Source: Himantopus leucocephalus | Taxonomy: Eukaryota > Chordata > Aves > Charadriiformes > Recurvirostridae | Direction: 5' to 3' | Assembly (NCBI GenBank): GCA_003993805.1 | Contig: RSEF01000020.1 | Span: 11,739,105 to 11,803,104 of the forward strand | DNA: 64,000 bases | In this document: in pieces, positions 49,042 to 58,526 of the stretch | How the letters are laid out: each line of letters begins with the position of its first letter | Numbering within the stretch: position 1 is the first letter of the stretch | The notes under the pieces: generated by a model | The model's input: only the letters and a program-made list of their open reading frames with translations | Told to the model about the DNA's origin: nothing | Database searches by the model: none | Made by a program: the position numbers and the translations under genes

Positions 49042-52000
49042 CTAAAAAGAAAAATAATCTGTATTTACTCTCTTCAAAGAAGAAAATATCAGCATTACCT
49101 TAAAATGTAAGAATATGAATATTATGCAAGTTTGGTTTATTAAGATTTAGTCTTGAAGTTTTTTAAGACCAGGTATTGGGCAACATTGGTGGATTAGAAC
49201 AGGTTATTTTAACAAGTAATTACAAGAACTGTGCCTATAAAGTAAAATTTAAGGAATGTTCATCCATTTTTAAGGTATAAAAAACTTTTCATAAAAAAAT
49301 AACTACATATGTCTAAGCTCTACTTTACAGATGCAGCATAAGAGCTCAATATGATTATTTTTTTTAAATACCATTCTAGGCAGAGAAGAAACAAACTTTA
49401 ATGGCCACTCAGTTTCACTTTATATTTTCTTTTAAATGAATTAAGGTCACATTTTTTCAAAGCAAACCCCAAGTTCCACAGGCAACTGCAAAAACATCTG
49501 TTCCCCAATTGCAGATGCAAATATACTATTTTGCATATTGACATTATTTGCATACACATTACCAACTCAATACACAAGTATTCAAACCAGGGAGAGTAAA
49601 CACTAATAAAGCTATTAGAAGTCCAACACTCAACTTGAAAATTAACAACTCTACTTGGCAGAAGTGGTTGGAAATTTAATACTTAGTACCTAATGTTTTT
49701 TTCTACTTAATATTGGTTTACAGGTCAGAAGGATACCTCAGTACATATCTACCACTGCAGTCTACCCAAGCATTTAGAACAGAATTCATCTGCCCTAGCG
49801 TCTAACAAAGTTATCTTACTTTGGGCAGCATCCAGAAGACTAGATACAATGCAGTAAATTAAAATTTTGCTCTCTTTGTGGCATGCAATCCAGTTCACCT
49901 GTGTAGTATCTGCATTCATTTCAGTCAAAAACACAAGGAGTATCATCCTCAAATTTAAAAGTAGGAAAGTAATACTTTTAATGGAAGTTGCCACTCCATT
50001 AAAATCAGTTACTTTTCAGCCTTGCTACTTGCTTAAGATATGAAGAAGTATTGATTCTCCACATATTATGGTTTGTTGTGATTCTCTTGCATCTGTATGA
50101 TTTATTGTCCAGTCAAGTTTGGAAGAGAAATACACAAGTGCCACCAGCAAGCTGTACTGAATGGTACTGGAAATTCAGTACGTGGCATTCAAACGCTGGT
50201 TTAAGTGGTTATAACCACAGTCACAGCTTTTTTTAAAGTTAAAGAGAATCTGTCGAAGCAGAGATGTGCATTTCAAAGAGATCTGTGGGAACCTGTTAGG
50301 GTGCCACATTGCCCCATGACACTCCCCACAGCAGAATGTGCATTAGGCAACCAGAGTAACTTCTGAATCATGTAATTTACATTTTGCTCATCCACATTTG
50401 CAAAATAGCTTTGTTTAGCAATCTTATCCAACTGAAGCTAAAAACCAAAGAATTACTTCAGTGTTAAAAAATGACCATTGTAAGTTTTCTTGCATGCTTG
50501 TGAAATTAGGACTCAGCTACTATTTATAAAGAACAGTGAAAGCCTTATGTGAAAAGGATAGTCTTCTATTCATACTTGCAGTTGACAACTGAGTCTAAAC
50601 CTTTCTTACCTTTGACCAATCATAACTGGAAGCATACGCAAATATATTGCCATTATGGTTGAAACAACAAGCAGATATCGGCTGGTCAAGTTGTTCTGAT
50701 GTTTTTAGCTTCGTTCGTGCATCTTTATCCCAAAAGCTGAATCTACCATCAGATCCTACTGTTGCAAGAGTACCATGGACAGGGTGAAATGCAATCCCAT
50801 TTACCTGCAGAATCATAACAATACACACATATGAACAGGTGATGGGAACACTCACAACACATATGCTGAATCCTCAGAGAGCAAATACACAGCAAAGATT
50901 ATTTTTTCTTCAACTAGATACAGGGGGGGGTTAAACTGTTTTCAGATATGTCCTTTGGAAAAGAAACATAAAAAACAGCAAAGCAACAAGGAAAGCATCA
51001 CCTTTTTGTAGTACCTAAAGATTCAATGCATAACCCCATTACACAAATAAAGTATTGTTTCAGTATCAGCAAAATTAACAAGCAGCAATTCCACTCAGAT
51101 GAATTAATGACTGGCTGATCTGGTGCTTGTTTTTAAGAGAAGTGCAAAAATTTAACTTTCCTCTTAAGGTGTAACTATGACTGGTCTTTAAACGTATGTC
51201 GAAGGTAACATTAGGCAAGATAAGAGGTCAAGGAGAACGAACAATTCATAGCCAATTTTACATTAAGAGTGTATACTGCCCTGTATAAACGATACAGCAG
51301 TGTATGCTGAATACTTACAGCATAGATATCCTGAGGTGCTGATGTGTTTGTTCCATTGGAGCGATGACATTTAAAAGTGAAATTATCTTTTGCACTGGGG
51401 AGGGGAGAAATTTAAAAGAAAAAAAAAAAGTCTTTTTACTTTCCTTATTGTAAACTGAGCAATGCAGAAAGGATGTTTTCTTAAATGATACTTACGGATT
51501 TGGGGGGTTGATATAATGAATAGCTACTCTTCCTTCAATACTTCCAAGGGCAAATCCAGTAGGTTTGTTCACTTTGTCTTTAAAAATAGCAACACAGCGA
51601 TGCTAAATTTGAGAAAGATACAGAGGATTTCAGACAAAGACTTGAGGGCCAAATTTTCTGAATGCTGTCCGTTGACACAGAACATCACATACATCAATGC
51701 AAAGTAAAGCAAAACCACAAGCAAGGTCAAGAGATAGGTCAAATTCTATCAAGAACTTGGGCAACAGTATTTACCTTTCTAAATCCTTATGAAGATCAGC
51801 AATAGATCAATGGCAAACCAGGATATGTGCCATATTAAGATAAAGTACTTTGGTTTTGAAACATTGCTTGTTTTTACCAAAAAACGGCAAACCCAGAACT
51901 TCAACAATCTGTACAAATACACTTGTAATAAATATTATCATTTACCTGGTGTTTAAGAGGAGATTCTATTCTTCTAAATTCAGAAGGTTGGTTCTCTAAC

Positions 52001-55000
52001 TGATAAACTATCAAACCCCTTTCTGCGGTGGCCACAGCAGCCATAGGATGAACCTGGATAATGTTGTAAAATAGGTTGAGACACACACACTTGTATTAAT
52101 AGCATAGCAGAGATTTCTATTTATTATTTCAGAGAAATCTCTGAAGAAGTTAAAGGAATTAGACTATTTTCTGTGGGGAAGAGAGGGAGGGAAAGGGGAA
52201 GAAGAGAAAGAACAAAGTTCATTTGTAGACATACCTTCAAACCAAACAAATCATTTCTTCCCTGCCATTGAGAAATGAAACATACCAAAAATCTTCTAAT
52301 TATTAAGCTGACCTTTCCAATATGAATTGCAGTAGTGGTAACACAAACTCATTCAGAAGTAAGGGCAGGTCAGTCCTAGTGCCAAATTGGTTTTGTGATG
52401 TTAAAGGGATACTGTGTGTTTGTATGATGCAAATACCTATTTTCCAGAGCCTGATCAAAATAAATTTATGTTTTATTGCTAAAATCGCAGAGATCGAGTG
52501 CTATTGTATGATACTGTATTAACAGCTGGTATTTAGTGCTGACCTACAGAAGCCTCAAGCGCTGCCAGCTTATTCTTACTCCCAGCCATCTAGCTGACAT
52601 TAGTTTACCATATACCGTTGCTTACCACATCTGCACAATAACATCTTTCAGGGAGCTGCAATGTCATCATAGGTGTTGGTGAACGGGTATCCCAGAACTG
52701 ATGGAAACAGAGAAATGAACAAACTTATGCTTGGAGTTGTGGATACAGCATTTAAATTACTTTAGTAAAGAGAACGCAATTGGTACCAAGTTGTTTCATT
52801 CTTGTCTATAGTCAGAATACTGCAACCCTCTGTGAAGTGAGGCTATTTCATTAATCTGTTTTTTTGTATTAGTGTTTAACAAAGTATTTTCATTTCACAT
52901 AAATATTTTCATACAAGGATTAGTAGCCTTGTGTCCATTTGTTCAGGTAAAAATCGTACCTTCAAAGTTTTATCCCAGCTTCCCGTCATCACACAGCTGT
53001 AATTTGGTGCTTTAATCCAATGGATAGTCTTCACAGGAGCATCATGCTGAAGAAAAAAAGGACAAACACACATACATTTACTAAGATAACAGTCCGCATT
53101 TCCTGTTTATGCTGATCATATTTTTTGTATACATTTACACTTTTAATCCATTCAAGAAAAGTGATTCACTATTTTAGTCACAGCAGTTACGATAAAGGTT
53201 GGTCATGACATTACTGTGTTGTTTAGGTGCTGTAAAATCACCCACATAAGGAAAAAAATGGTTCCCGACAAAGAACTACAATAAAGTCACCCTACACAGG
53301 ACAACGGTCACAGCAGAAATATAAATTATGAACATGAGGACTTTCTATTTATTTATAAAGGATATTATCCATCATGCTAAAAATCAACACTTTAATAGAA
53401 TACACTATTTATTGCAAACTAATATAAAAACCAGCTTCTTCTGACAACAGCTAGAGAAGGCAGGCCTATGTTAATTACACCAACAAGATTTTAAAATCAA
53501 GGCTGAGAATCTGAGTTTTATCACCTCAAATAAGATAGAAGAAGCAATCATTAAAAGGACTAACTCTCTTAAATTATACAACTGGTAACTCATTTTAGTC
53601 ATTGTAACTACATATTCTATAAAAAGAAAATTCTAAATTCTATGAAAGAGATTCTAAATTCTGTGAAAAGATTTTAAATTGAGAATGTAAATTACAATCC
53701 CTATTACTGCTGCAGTAGAAAGCTGGTATTTGTGAGTGAGTTCAATGACTTCTCAAATTTTTTTCCCCTATAATGCAGCAGGGCGACTTAGTGAGATCAC
53801 AGCAGCAATGGAAAGAGCTCTCTGAAGTAAAATTCAGGCAACAGCTGCACAGGTTATTCAAATCACTTTGATTGAAGTCTCCCTATTCATGTGCACTTAA
53901 TTATCTCAAAAATATAAAAAGCACCCTACAATCTGTTCTTCATCTACTAGTATCTACTTCAGAAGCACTAAACATTAGCTTAATTTGTTAATAAAGGCAG
54001 CTTTTAATCAAAATAAGAAAGGAAAAAAAAAAGCCCCACCTAATAGCTTGTGGCTTGCTTACTTACTTGTGCAATCTGAATAGCTTGATTACTGTTGAGA
54101 TCCCACATTTTCGCAGTTTTATCACAGGAAGCAGTAAATACTTTACTCCCATCCTAAAAACATGAAAAAGGCCAAGAGATTAAATAGCTCTATCATGCAG
54201 TATCTACTGAGAATCAAACTGTCACGTCTTATTCTCTTCTAGTAATAGCATAATATTAACATAACATCTACAGGGACTGCAAGACAATGAAAAAACGTAA
54301 AAATGGAAATTTACAAATGTATGTTGTAAAAGAGAAAACTATGCTAGCTATTTTTAGCTTTAAATACATTCTTACTTTTAAACTCACTTTTACCCTTCTT
54401 AGGCCCACATCAGTCTGTTCTATTAGGACATGCTTAGCACATATTTACAGTAACATAAGTCTATACAATAATCATGGGCTGCACCTACATGTGGCTCCCT
54501 TGTCTGTCTGGAAACCACATGCCAATTTATTTAGGGTTTTGGTAAAAATTGTTTATTTATTTTTAAATAGGAACATACATCACTCCAGCAGCCATCTAGT
54601 ACAGGCCCTGTGTGCATCTGCTGAGCCTTTGGAATTGTCTGTCCATTATCCTGAACTTCCCAGCAGCGAACCTGTAACAGGAAAAGCATACGCAGACATA
54701 ACATATTAACACTAAGAACTTAGAAGACTTCTCTTCTTGAAGATCCCAGCCTTAGTTTCTCCAACAGAGAGTATGAGGAGAAGGACTCGGGGGGGTCAGT
54801 GGATGAGAAGTTCAACATGAGCCAGCAACGTGCGCTCACAGCCCAGAAAGCCAACAGCATCCCGTGCTGCATCCCCAGCAGCGTGGCCAGCAGCTTGAGG
54901 GAAGGGATTCTGCCCCTCTGCTCTGCTCTCATGAGACACCACCTGAAGTGCTGCCTCCAGCTCTGGGGCTTCAACCTAAGAAGGACATGGACCTGCTGGA

Positions 55001-56527
55001 GCAGGTCCAGAGGAGGCCACGAAGATGATCAGAGGGCTGGAGCACCCCTCCTATGAGGACAGGCTGAGAGAGTTGGGGTTGTTCAGCCTGGAGAAGAGAA
55101 GGGTCCAGGCAGGAGTTATTGCGGCCTTTCGGTACCTAAAGGGGGCCTACAGGAAAGCTGGGGAGGGACTCCTGATCAGGGAGTGTAGTGACAGGACGAG
55201 GGGTAACAGTTTTAAACTGAAAGAGGGGAGATTTAGATTAGATATTAGGAAGAAATTCTGTACTGTGAGGGTGGTGAGCCCCTGGCGCAGGTTGCCCAGA
55301 GAAGCTGTGGCTACCCCACCCCTGCAGGTGTTCAAGGCCAGGTTGGACAACGCTTTGAGCAACCCGGGCTGGTGGGAGGTGTACCTGCCCAGGGCAGGGG
55401 GAGTGGAACGAGATGATCTTTAAGGTCCCTTCCAACCCAAACCATTCTATGATTCTACGATTATGAAACACCAAGCTTTTTTTCAGAACTAGTGAAACCT
55501 TATTTTCTCTGATTACGTTCCTTTCATCTGTACAACCACAACTGAACCCCACAACTTCAATCCCACCTCAAAAGTACCTTACAATCACATAACACCTCCC
55601 AGTCCTCTCCTGGAGGACCCTCAACCATCAGTTAGGAAGAAGCTGCCTGCTGCAGGCTACCAACCAACAGACTAAACAGATCAGTTAAAAAAGGCACTCA
55701 CATTTGTCTTCCCCTCCCTGTTTGTGCCCATTAGGATCTCACCCTTCAATCCAAACAAGCTTCAATAAGGTTGTAGGAACTTAATCTTTTTGAGACTACA
55801 TTGCGGAACTGGATGATTTACCATTGCGTTCATAGTTCTGTCACCGTGCAAAGCATAACTATGTTAGTCTAACTGTATATGAAAATGAAGCTAAAAACCA
55901 AACAAGTAGGAAAAAGAAAAATCAAAGCAATAAAAAAATCTAACACAGAGAACACTAAGTACGTATTCTGAGCTGAATCGTAAAACGCACAGGCAGAGGA
56001 ATGACTTATCTGAGGATCACAACTGAACTTCTCAGTTGAAGCAGCTCAGCTATGTCAAACTTTGTGCCTGGGCACCAGACACAAAGAGGAAGATTTTCAG
56101 GTGCCCTGGCACAAATTTTTAGGATCACATTTTGCAGTTTAGGCACTAAAACTCCCACTTAGTCATCTGCAGGTCTGATTGTGAGTACTTACATCATTTG
56201 CCCATGATCCTGCAATGAGGAAATTACCCGGCAATGTCGGCGGACTAAATGCTAAACAAGATATGCTGTCATCAGGTGGAGATGTTACTTCAATATCCTA
56301 CAGAAGACAAAATTAGCCACATTTGAAAACTGCGTACTAAGATCCTGTTACTTCCATACAGTGAGTTAGTAGTACTGCTGTGACACGTTAAAACACACCA
56401 CAGGAACAGTGGTCCCCACGTGGGCTAATGCACGTACCTTCATTGGATTATGGTTATCTGCAGTCGTACTGCCAAACATGCTGGTACCCCCAGTACCAAA
56501 CCCCGATGTTGATCCAAACAGACTCAT
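48955..56527 (-). CDS. RAE1: RAE1 (GLE2 homolog), WD40 mRNA-export and spindle factor; complete spliced CDS, 11 exons, 368 aa
   Basis: Minus-strand exons are 56527-56438, 56297-56193, 54671-54579, 54153-54067, 53046-52960, 52697-52626, 52053-51946, 51602-51496, 51394-51319, 50804-50610 and 49041-48955. They total 368 codons plus TAG, the exact human length, and all junctions are GT-AG. Residues 1-30 are a short Gly/Phe/Ser-rich N-terminus ([11 protein letters not shown]). The rest is a seven-bladed WD40 propeller with visible blades ending in Trp-Asp-like pairs (VRCWEV, AKMWDL, LKFWDT, FSFWDK). It ends with ELKPRNKK. Known role: docks on the GLEBS motif of NUP98 at nuclear pores, aids mRNA export, and with BUB3-like function supports spindle assembly. 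It lies 1.2 kb downstream of SPO11 in the same direction but has its own CpG-island promoter. Confidence 0.98.
49042..50609 (-). other. RAE1 intron before the last exon (1.57 kb), nothing else seen
   Basis: AT-rich intron sequence. Octamers ATGCAAAT (49515-49522) and ATTTGCAT (49546-49553) lie close together. No repeat family or RNA gene was recognised. Confidence 0.85.
50610..50804 (-). CDS. RAE1: RAE1 coding exon 10 (residues 276-340)
   Basis: The longest coding exon, 65 whole codons. Starts [20 protein letters not shown], contains the blade end [14 protein letters not shown], and ends SSYDWSK before the donor GTAAGAAAG. Confidence 0.98.
50805..51318 (-). other. RAE1 intron between coding exons 9 and 10
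   Basis: A 514-nt AT-rich intron. A short G-run near 50925-50931 is the only composition feature seen. Confidence 0.9.
51319..51394 (-). CDS. RAE1: RAE1 coding exon 9 (residues 250-275)
   Basis: Its first base completes the split Pro codon; then [20 protein letters not shown] through DIYA. The acceptor is CCCCAG and the donor GTAAGTAT. Intron 8-9 is only 101 nt. Confidence 0.97.
51496..51602 (-). CDS. RAE1: RAE1 coding exon 8 (residues 215-250)
   Basis: Starts [20 protein letters not shown] and ends HYINPPNP with the last codon split in phase 2. The acceptor is AATTTAG and the donor GTAAGTAT. Confidence 0.98.
51603..51945 (-). other. RAE1 intron between coding exons 7 and 8
   Basis: A 343-nt AT-rich intron; nothing else seen. 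Confidence 0.9.
51946..52053 (-). CDS. RAE1: RAE1 coding exon 7 (residues 179-214)
   Basis: Starts [20 protein letters not shown] and ends SPLKHQ. The acceptor is TATCCAG and the donor GTAAATG; 36 whole codons. Confidence 0.98.
52054..52625 (-). other. RAE1 intron between coding exons 6 and 7
   Basis: A 572-nt AT-rich intron with an octamer ATGCAAAT at 52427-52434; nothing else seen. Confidence 0.9.
52626..52697 (-). CDS. RAE1: RAE1 coding exon 6 (residues 155-178)
   Basis: Encodes [20 protein letters not shown] and ends CADV. The acceptor is CCATCAG and the donor GTAAGCA; 24 whole codons. Confidence 0.97.
52960..53046 (-). CDS. RAE1: RAE1 coding exon 5 (residues 126-154)
   Basis: Starts [18 protein letters not shown] and ends GSWDKTLK. 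The acceptor is CTTCAG and the donor GTACGA; 29 whole codons. Confidence 0.98.
53047..54066 (-). other. RAE1 intron between coding exons 4 and 5
   Basis: A 1,020-nt AT-rich intron. A weak local repetition of ATTCTAAATTCTATGAAA-like text occurs near 53,625-53,680. No recognised element. Confidence 0.85.
54067..54153 (-). CDS. RAE1: RAE1 coding exon 4 (residues 97-125)
   Basis: Encodes [19 protein letters not shown], a classic blade end with structural Asp and Trp-Asp, through QIAQ. The donor is GTAAGTAAG; 29 whole codons. Confidence 0.98.
54154..54578 (-). other. RAE1 intron between coding exons 3 and 4
   Basis: A 425-nt AT-rich intron; nothing else seen. Confidence 0.9.
54579..54671 (-). 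CDS. RAE1: RAE1 coding exon 3 (residues 66-96)
   Basis: Starts [18 protein letters not shown] and ends CWSD. The acceptor is TTACAG and the donor GTATGTTC; 31 whole codons. Residue 88 is Gly (GGC) where I recall Val in the human protein. Confidence 0.97.
54672..56192 (-). other. RAE1 intron between coding exons 2 and 3, hosting a CR1 copy
   Basis: A 1,521-nt intron, nearly half of it a CR1 LINE fragment inserted antisense to RAE1 (listed separately). The remainder is AT-rich with no other element seen. Confidence 0.9.
54785..55467 (+). mobile_element. CR1 LINE fragment, 5'-truncated, in a RAE1 intron, antisense to the gene
   Basis: About 680 bp of typical avian CR1 3' sequence. It runs from the GATGAGAAGTTCAACATGAGCC block through the [14 protein letters not shown] and RRLPREAV coding signatures to the end phrase AAGGTCCCTTCCAACCC and the ATTCTATGATTCTACG tail. 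Residues of the CR1 ORF2 C-terminus stay open over 55025-55423 (132 codons). It lacks the reverse-transcriptase core, so it is a dead 5'-truncated copy. Confidence 0.93.
56193..56297 (-). CDS. RAE1: RAE1 coding exon 2 (residues 31-65)
   Basis: Starts [20 protein letters not shown] and ends GSWAND. The acceptor is TGTAG and the donor GTAAGTAC. It opens the first WD40 blade; 35 whole codons. Confidence 0.98.
56438..56527 (-). CDS. RAE1: RAE1 coding exon 1 (residues 1-30)
   Basis: The acceptor GTTTGCAG precedes GGCAAAG and the ATG at 56525-56527. The donor is GTACGTGC. It encodes the Gly/Ser/Phe-rich N-terminus [14 protein letters not shown], ending HNPMK. Confidence 0.97.
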
Positions 56528-57111
56528 CTTTGCCCTGCAAACAAGATAGGAAAAGGCTCACTGATACTTGCAAGGCCCTCAAGCATCCCCAGGGTGCCTC
56601 ACCACAGCCACTACACCGGCACACCCCCTCAGCCCGCCAGGGAGGCACCCAGGGATATAGAGATATACGAAATTATTAAAAAAATAAAAATTAAAAAAAA
56701 TCACACTTCTCGTTGCAGTTGGATCCCTGACATTTCCCGGTCGGCCACCCTGCCACCGCTCTCAGGGGTCCCTCTCCGGCCGTCACCTGGCGAGAGGTAA
56801 CACCGCCCCCCAACCCTGCCCCGGCACCGCCGGCCTGCGCCGCCTCCGGGAGCCCCGCGCCCGCCACCGCCCGCCACGGCGGTGCTCCCCCTCGGGCACA
56901 GGCCCCAACCTCACGTCTCTGCCCACCGGCCGCCCAACGGCGCGGCGAGGATGCCCGGCAGGAGAGAAGGCGCCATTTCGCGGGGGTCCCGCTTCCCCAC
57001 CGGCAGAACGGGCCCGCGGCCGGTCGGGTGAAGGGGGCTGTTAACAGGAGCGGGACCGCGGCGGTGCCGCTCGGGAGCGCGGGGCGGACCCCGGCGCCCA
57101 CCCTCACTCAC

Positions 57112-57210
57112 CCGTGTGGCAGGCCCGCTCCGGCCCGCTGCCTCCAGCGACGCGGCCCAGCGGCTGAGGCGGCGGCGGCGCGGGGGCAGGCCGCGTCTCT
57201 CTGCGCAGGC
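57112..57210 (-). other. RAE1: RAE1 noncoding first exon (5' UTR), 5' limit approximate
   Basis: A consensus donor, CGG|GTGAGTGAGG, sits at 57101-57112 on the minus strand inside the CpG island. It is 577 nt upstream of the acceptor before the ATG exon. Human RAE1 also has a noncoding first exon. The start site near 57,200 is a guess from the promoter motifs. Confidence 0.6.
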
Positions 57211-57245
57211 GCGGCGGCCGGCGGGGCGGTGGCGGCGCCTGCGCA
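57202..57245. promoter_or_regulatory. Inverted pair of NRF1-like sites at the RAE1 promoter
   Basis: TGCGCAGGCGC at 57202-57212 and its exact reverse complement GCGCCTGCGCA at 57235-57245, separated by 22 bases. Both fit the NRF1 core GCGCA-N-GCGC with one changed base. Confidence 0.6.
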
Positions 57246-57249
57246 CTGG

Positions 57250-58406
57250 CCAGGCGGGGCGGGAAGGGGCCGGGCCGGGCCGGGCCCGGCGGGAGAGCGG
57301 GGACTGGGGACTGGGGTTCGGCGGGGCCCGAGCGGGCGCCTTCCTTGAGGGCGGACGGGGAGGGTTCCCGGGTGCCCGCGTGTGGCTCTGCCCCGCGGGG
57401 TAAGGCGTGTCCTGCTGCCCTGGCCCCGGCCGATGGAACAGCCGCGGCTCCGTCCCCGATCCGCATCGCTTGTGCACCCGGACACTAGAAACTAGTAGTG
57501 GGTAGCAGCACTGCTACCGTGCAGTGAATAAAAAGGAATTTTTATTCCTTTTGAATTTAATACTGGTGGAACAGTATTAAAAATACCCAACCAGATAAGT
57601 CTACTGAAAATACTATCTGTAAGATCCATGGTGGTGACTCTGTAGGTCAATTTTGGAAGTATTTTCTATGCAGTCAATTTGGTTTCCTCACATAAGATTT
57701 ATTGTATGCTTTTATCATCACTGTTTCCTGCTCCCTGTTACTGCTTTAGAGCCAACTAGATAAAGAAAATGAACGAGGGATTCTGCCATGATGCGCATCG
57801 CGAACAGGATTGTTTATTCTTAGTAACACCTGCTTGCTTGCTTGTTCATTGAAGACAAATAGTAATTTGGTTGTTGGAACATTTATAGCTGCTTGAGACA
57901 GGTAGTAATGAAGAATTCTCTCTGACTTTTCAGCCTGAATTTACAGTGAACACAAAATGCCACAACGCTGTACTTAAAATAATTTCCAAAAGGAGGCATG
58001 TGCAGTAAATTGTTAAGGAAGTCTTTTACTGTCTTCAAAAATAAATGGTTGGTACAGCATCATCTTGTGCTTTAAGGCAGAAGGCCAAGCAATTCCTTGA
58101 TACATTTCTGAACTTAACATTTTCTGGCCAGAAAGAACATCTTTCATTATCTTTTTACATATGTACCATTGCATTTGGCATTGTTACAGTGCAGAAGCCA
58201 CAGAATGGACTCAACAGTATTCTGTAAAAGAATCATAATTTCTCTTACGTTTTGAAAGAAGAAAAAGAGAGAATGATAATCTAGATGCAGTGATAAAGAA
58301 ACCTAACAAAAAGCTGAAGCATACTCCTCCGTCTCTGCATTTTTTCCAAGCACAGTCAACAAAATAAGTCAATATCAGGGAAAACATTTCATTTGCAAAC
58401 AAGAAT
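57250..58406 (-). other. Spacer between RAE1 promoter and SPO11 stop, holding the SPO11 3' UTR
   Basis: SPO11 transcription ends here. AATAAA signals on the minus strand are complements of 57813-57818 and 57698-57703, giving a 3' UTR of about 0.6-0.7 kb. Two perfect short hairpins (57501-57518, 57531-57552) lie between this and the RAE1 CpG island. No other gene seen. Confidence 0.7.
57531..57552. repeat. Perfect 9-bp-arm hairpin with poly(A) signals on both strands
   Basis: Arms AAAAGGAAT and ATTCCTTTT around TTTT. AATAAA overlaps the left side on the plus strand and on the minus strand in the centre. It could act as a transcript end in either direction; that role is inferred only. Confidence 0.5.
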
Positions 58407-58526
58407 TCACAGCCATCCACCAAATTGCAGTTTGTTTGGTAAATAGACTCTGGAAAGGTAATCTGATGAAAGAGAAGTTAAAACTTGAATTTCAGCCTTC
58501 AGTTTAGATGCTGCCATAATTTCCAG
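58407..58526 (-). CDS. SPO11: SPO11 terminal coding exon
   Basis: The acceptor lies after an almost pure T tract ending TTTAG. Encodes LEIMAASKLKAEIQVLTSLS and ends FGGWL with TGA at 58407-58409. Confidence 0.96.
   Translation of the reverse strand: MEIMAASKLKAEIQVLTSLSSDYLSRVYLPNKLQFGGWL

Larger units (their letters stand above)
56740..57480. promoter_or_regulatory. RAE1: CpG island and RAE1 promoter
   Basis: GC- and CpG-rich sequence surrounded by AT-rich DNA. It holds the noncoding first exon, two perfect inverted NRF1-like motifs (57202-57212 and 57235-57245), and an E2F-like TTTCGCGG at 56976-56983. This fits a housekeeping TATA-less promoter. Confidence 0.85.
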
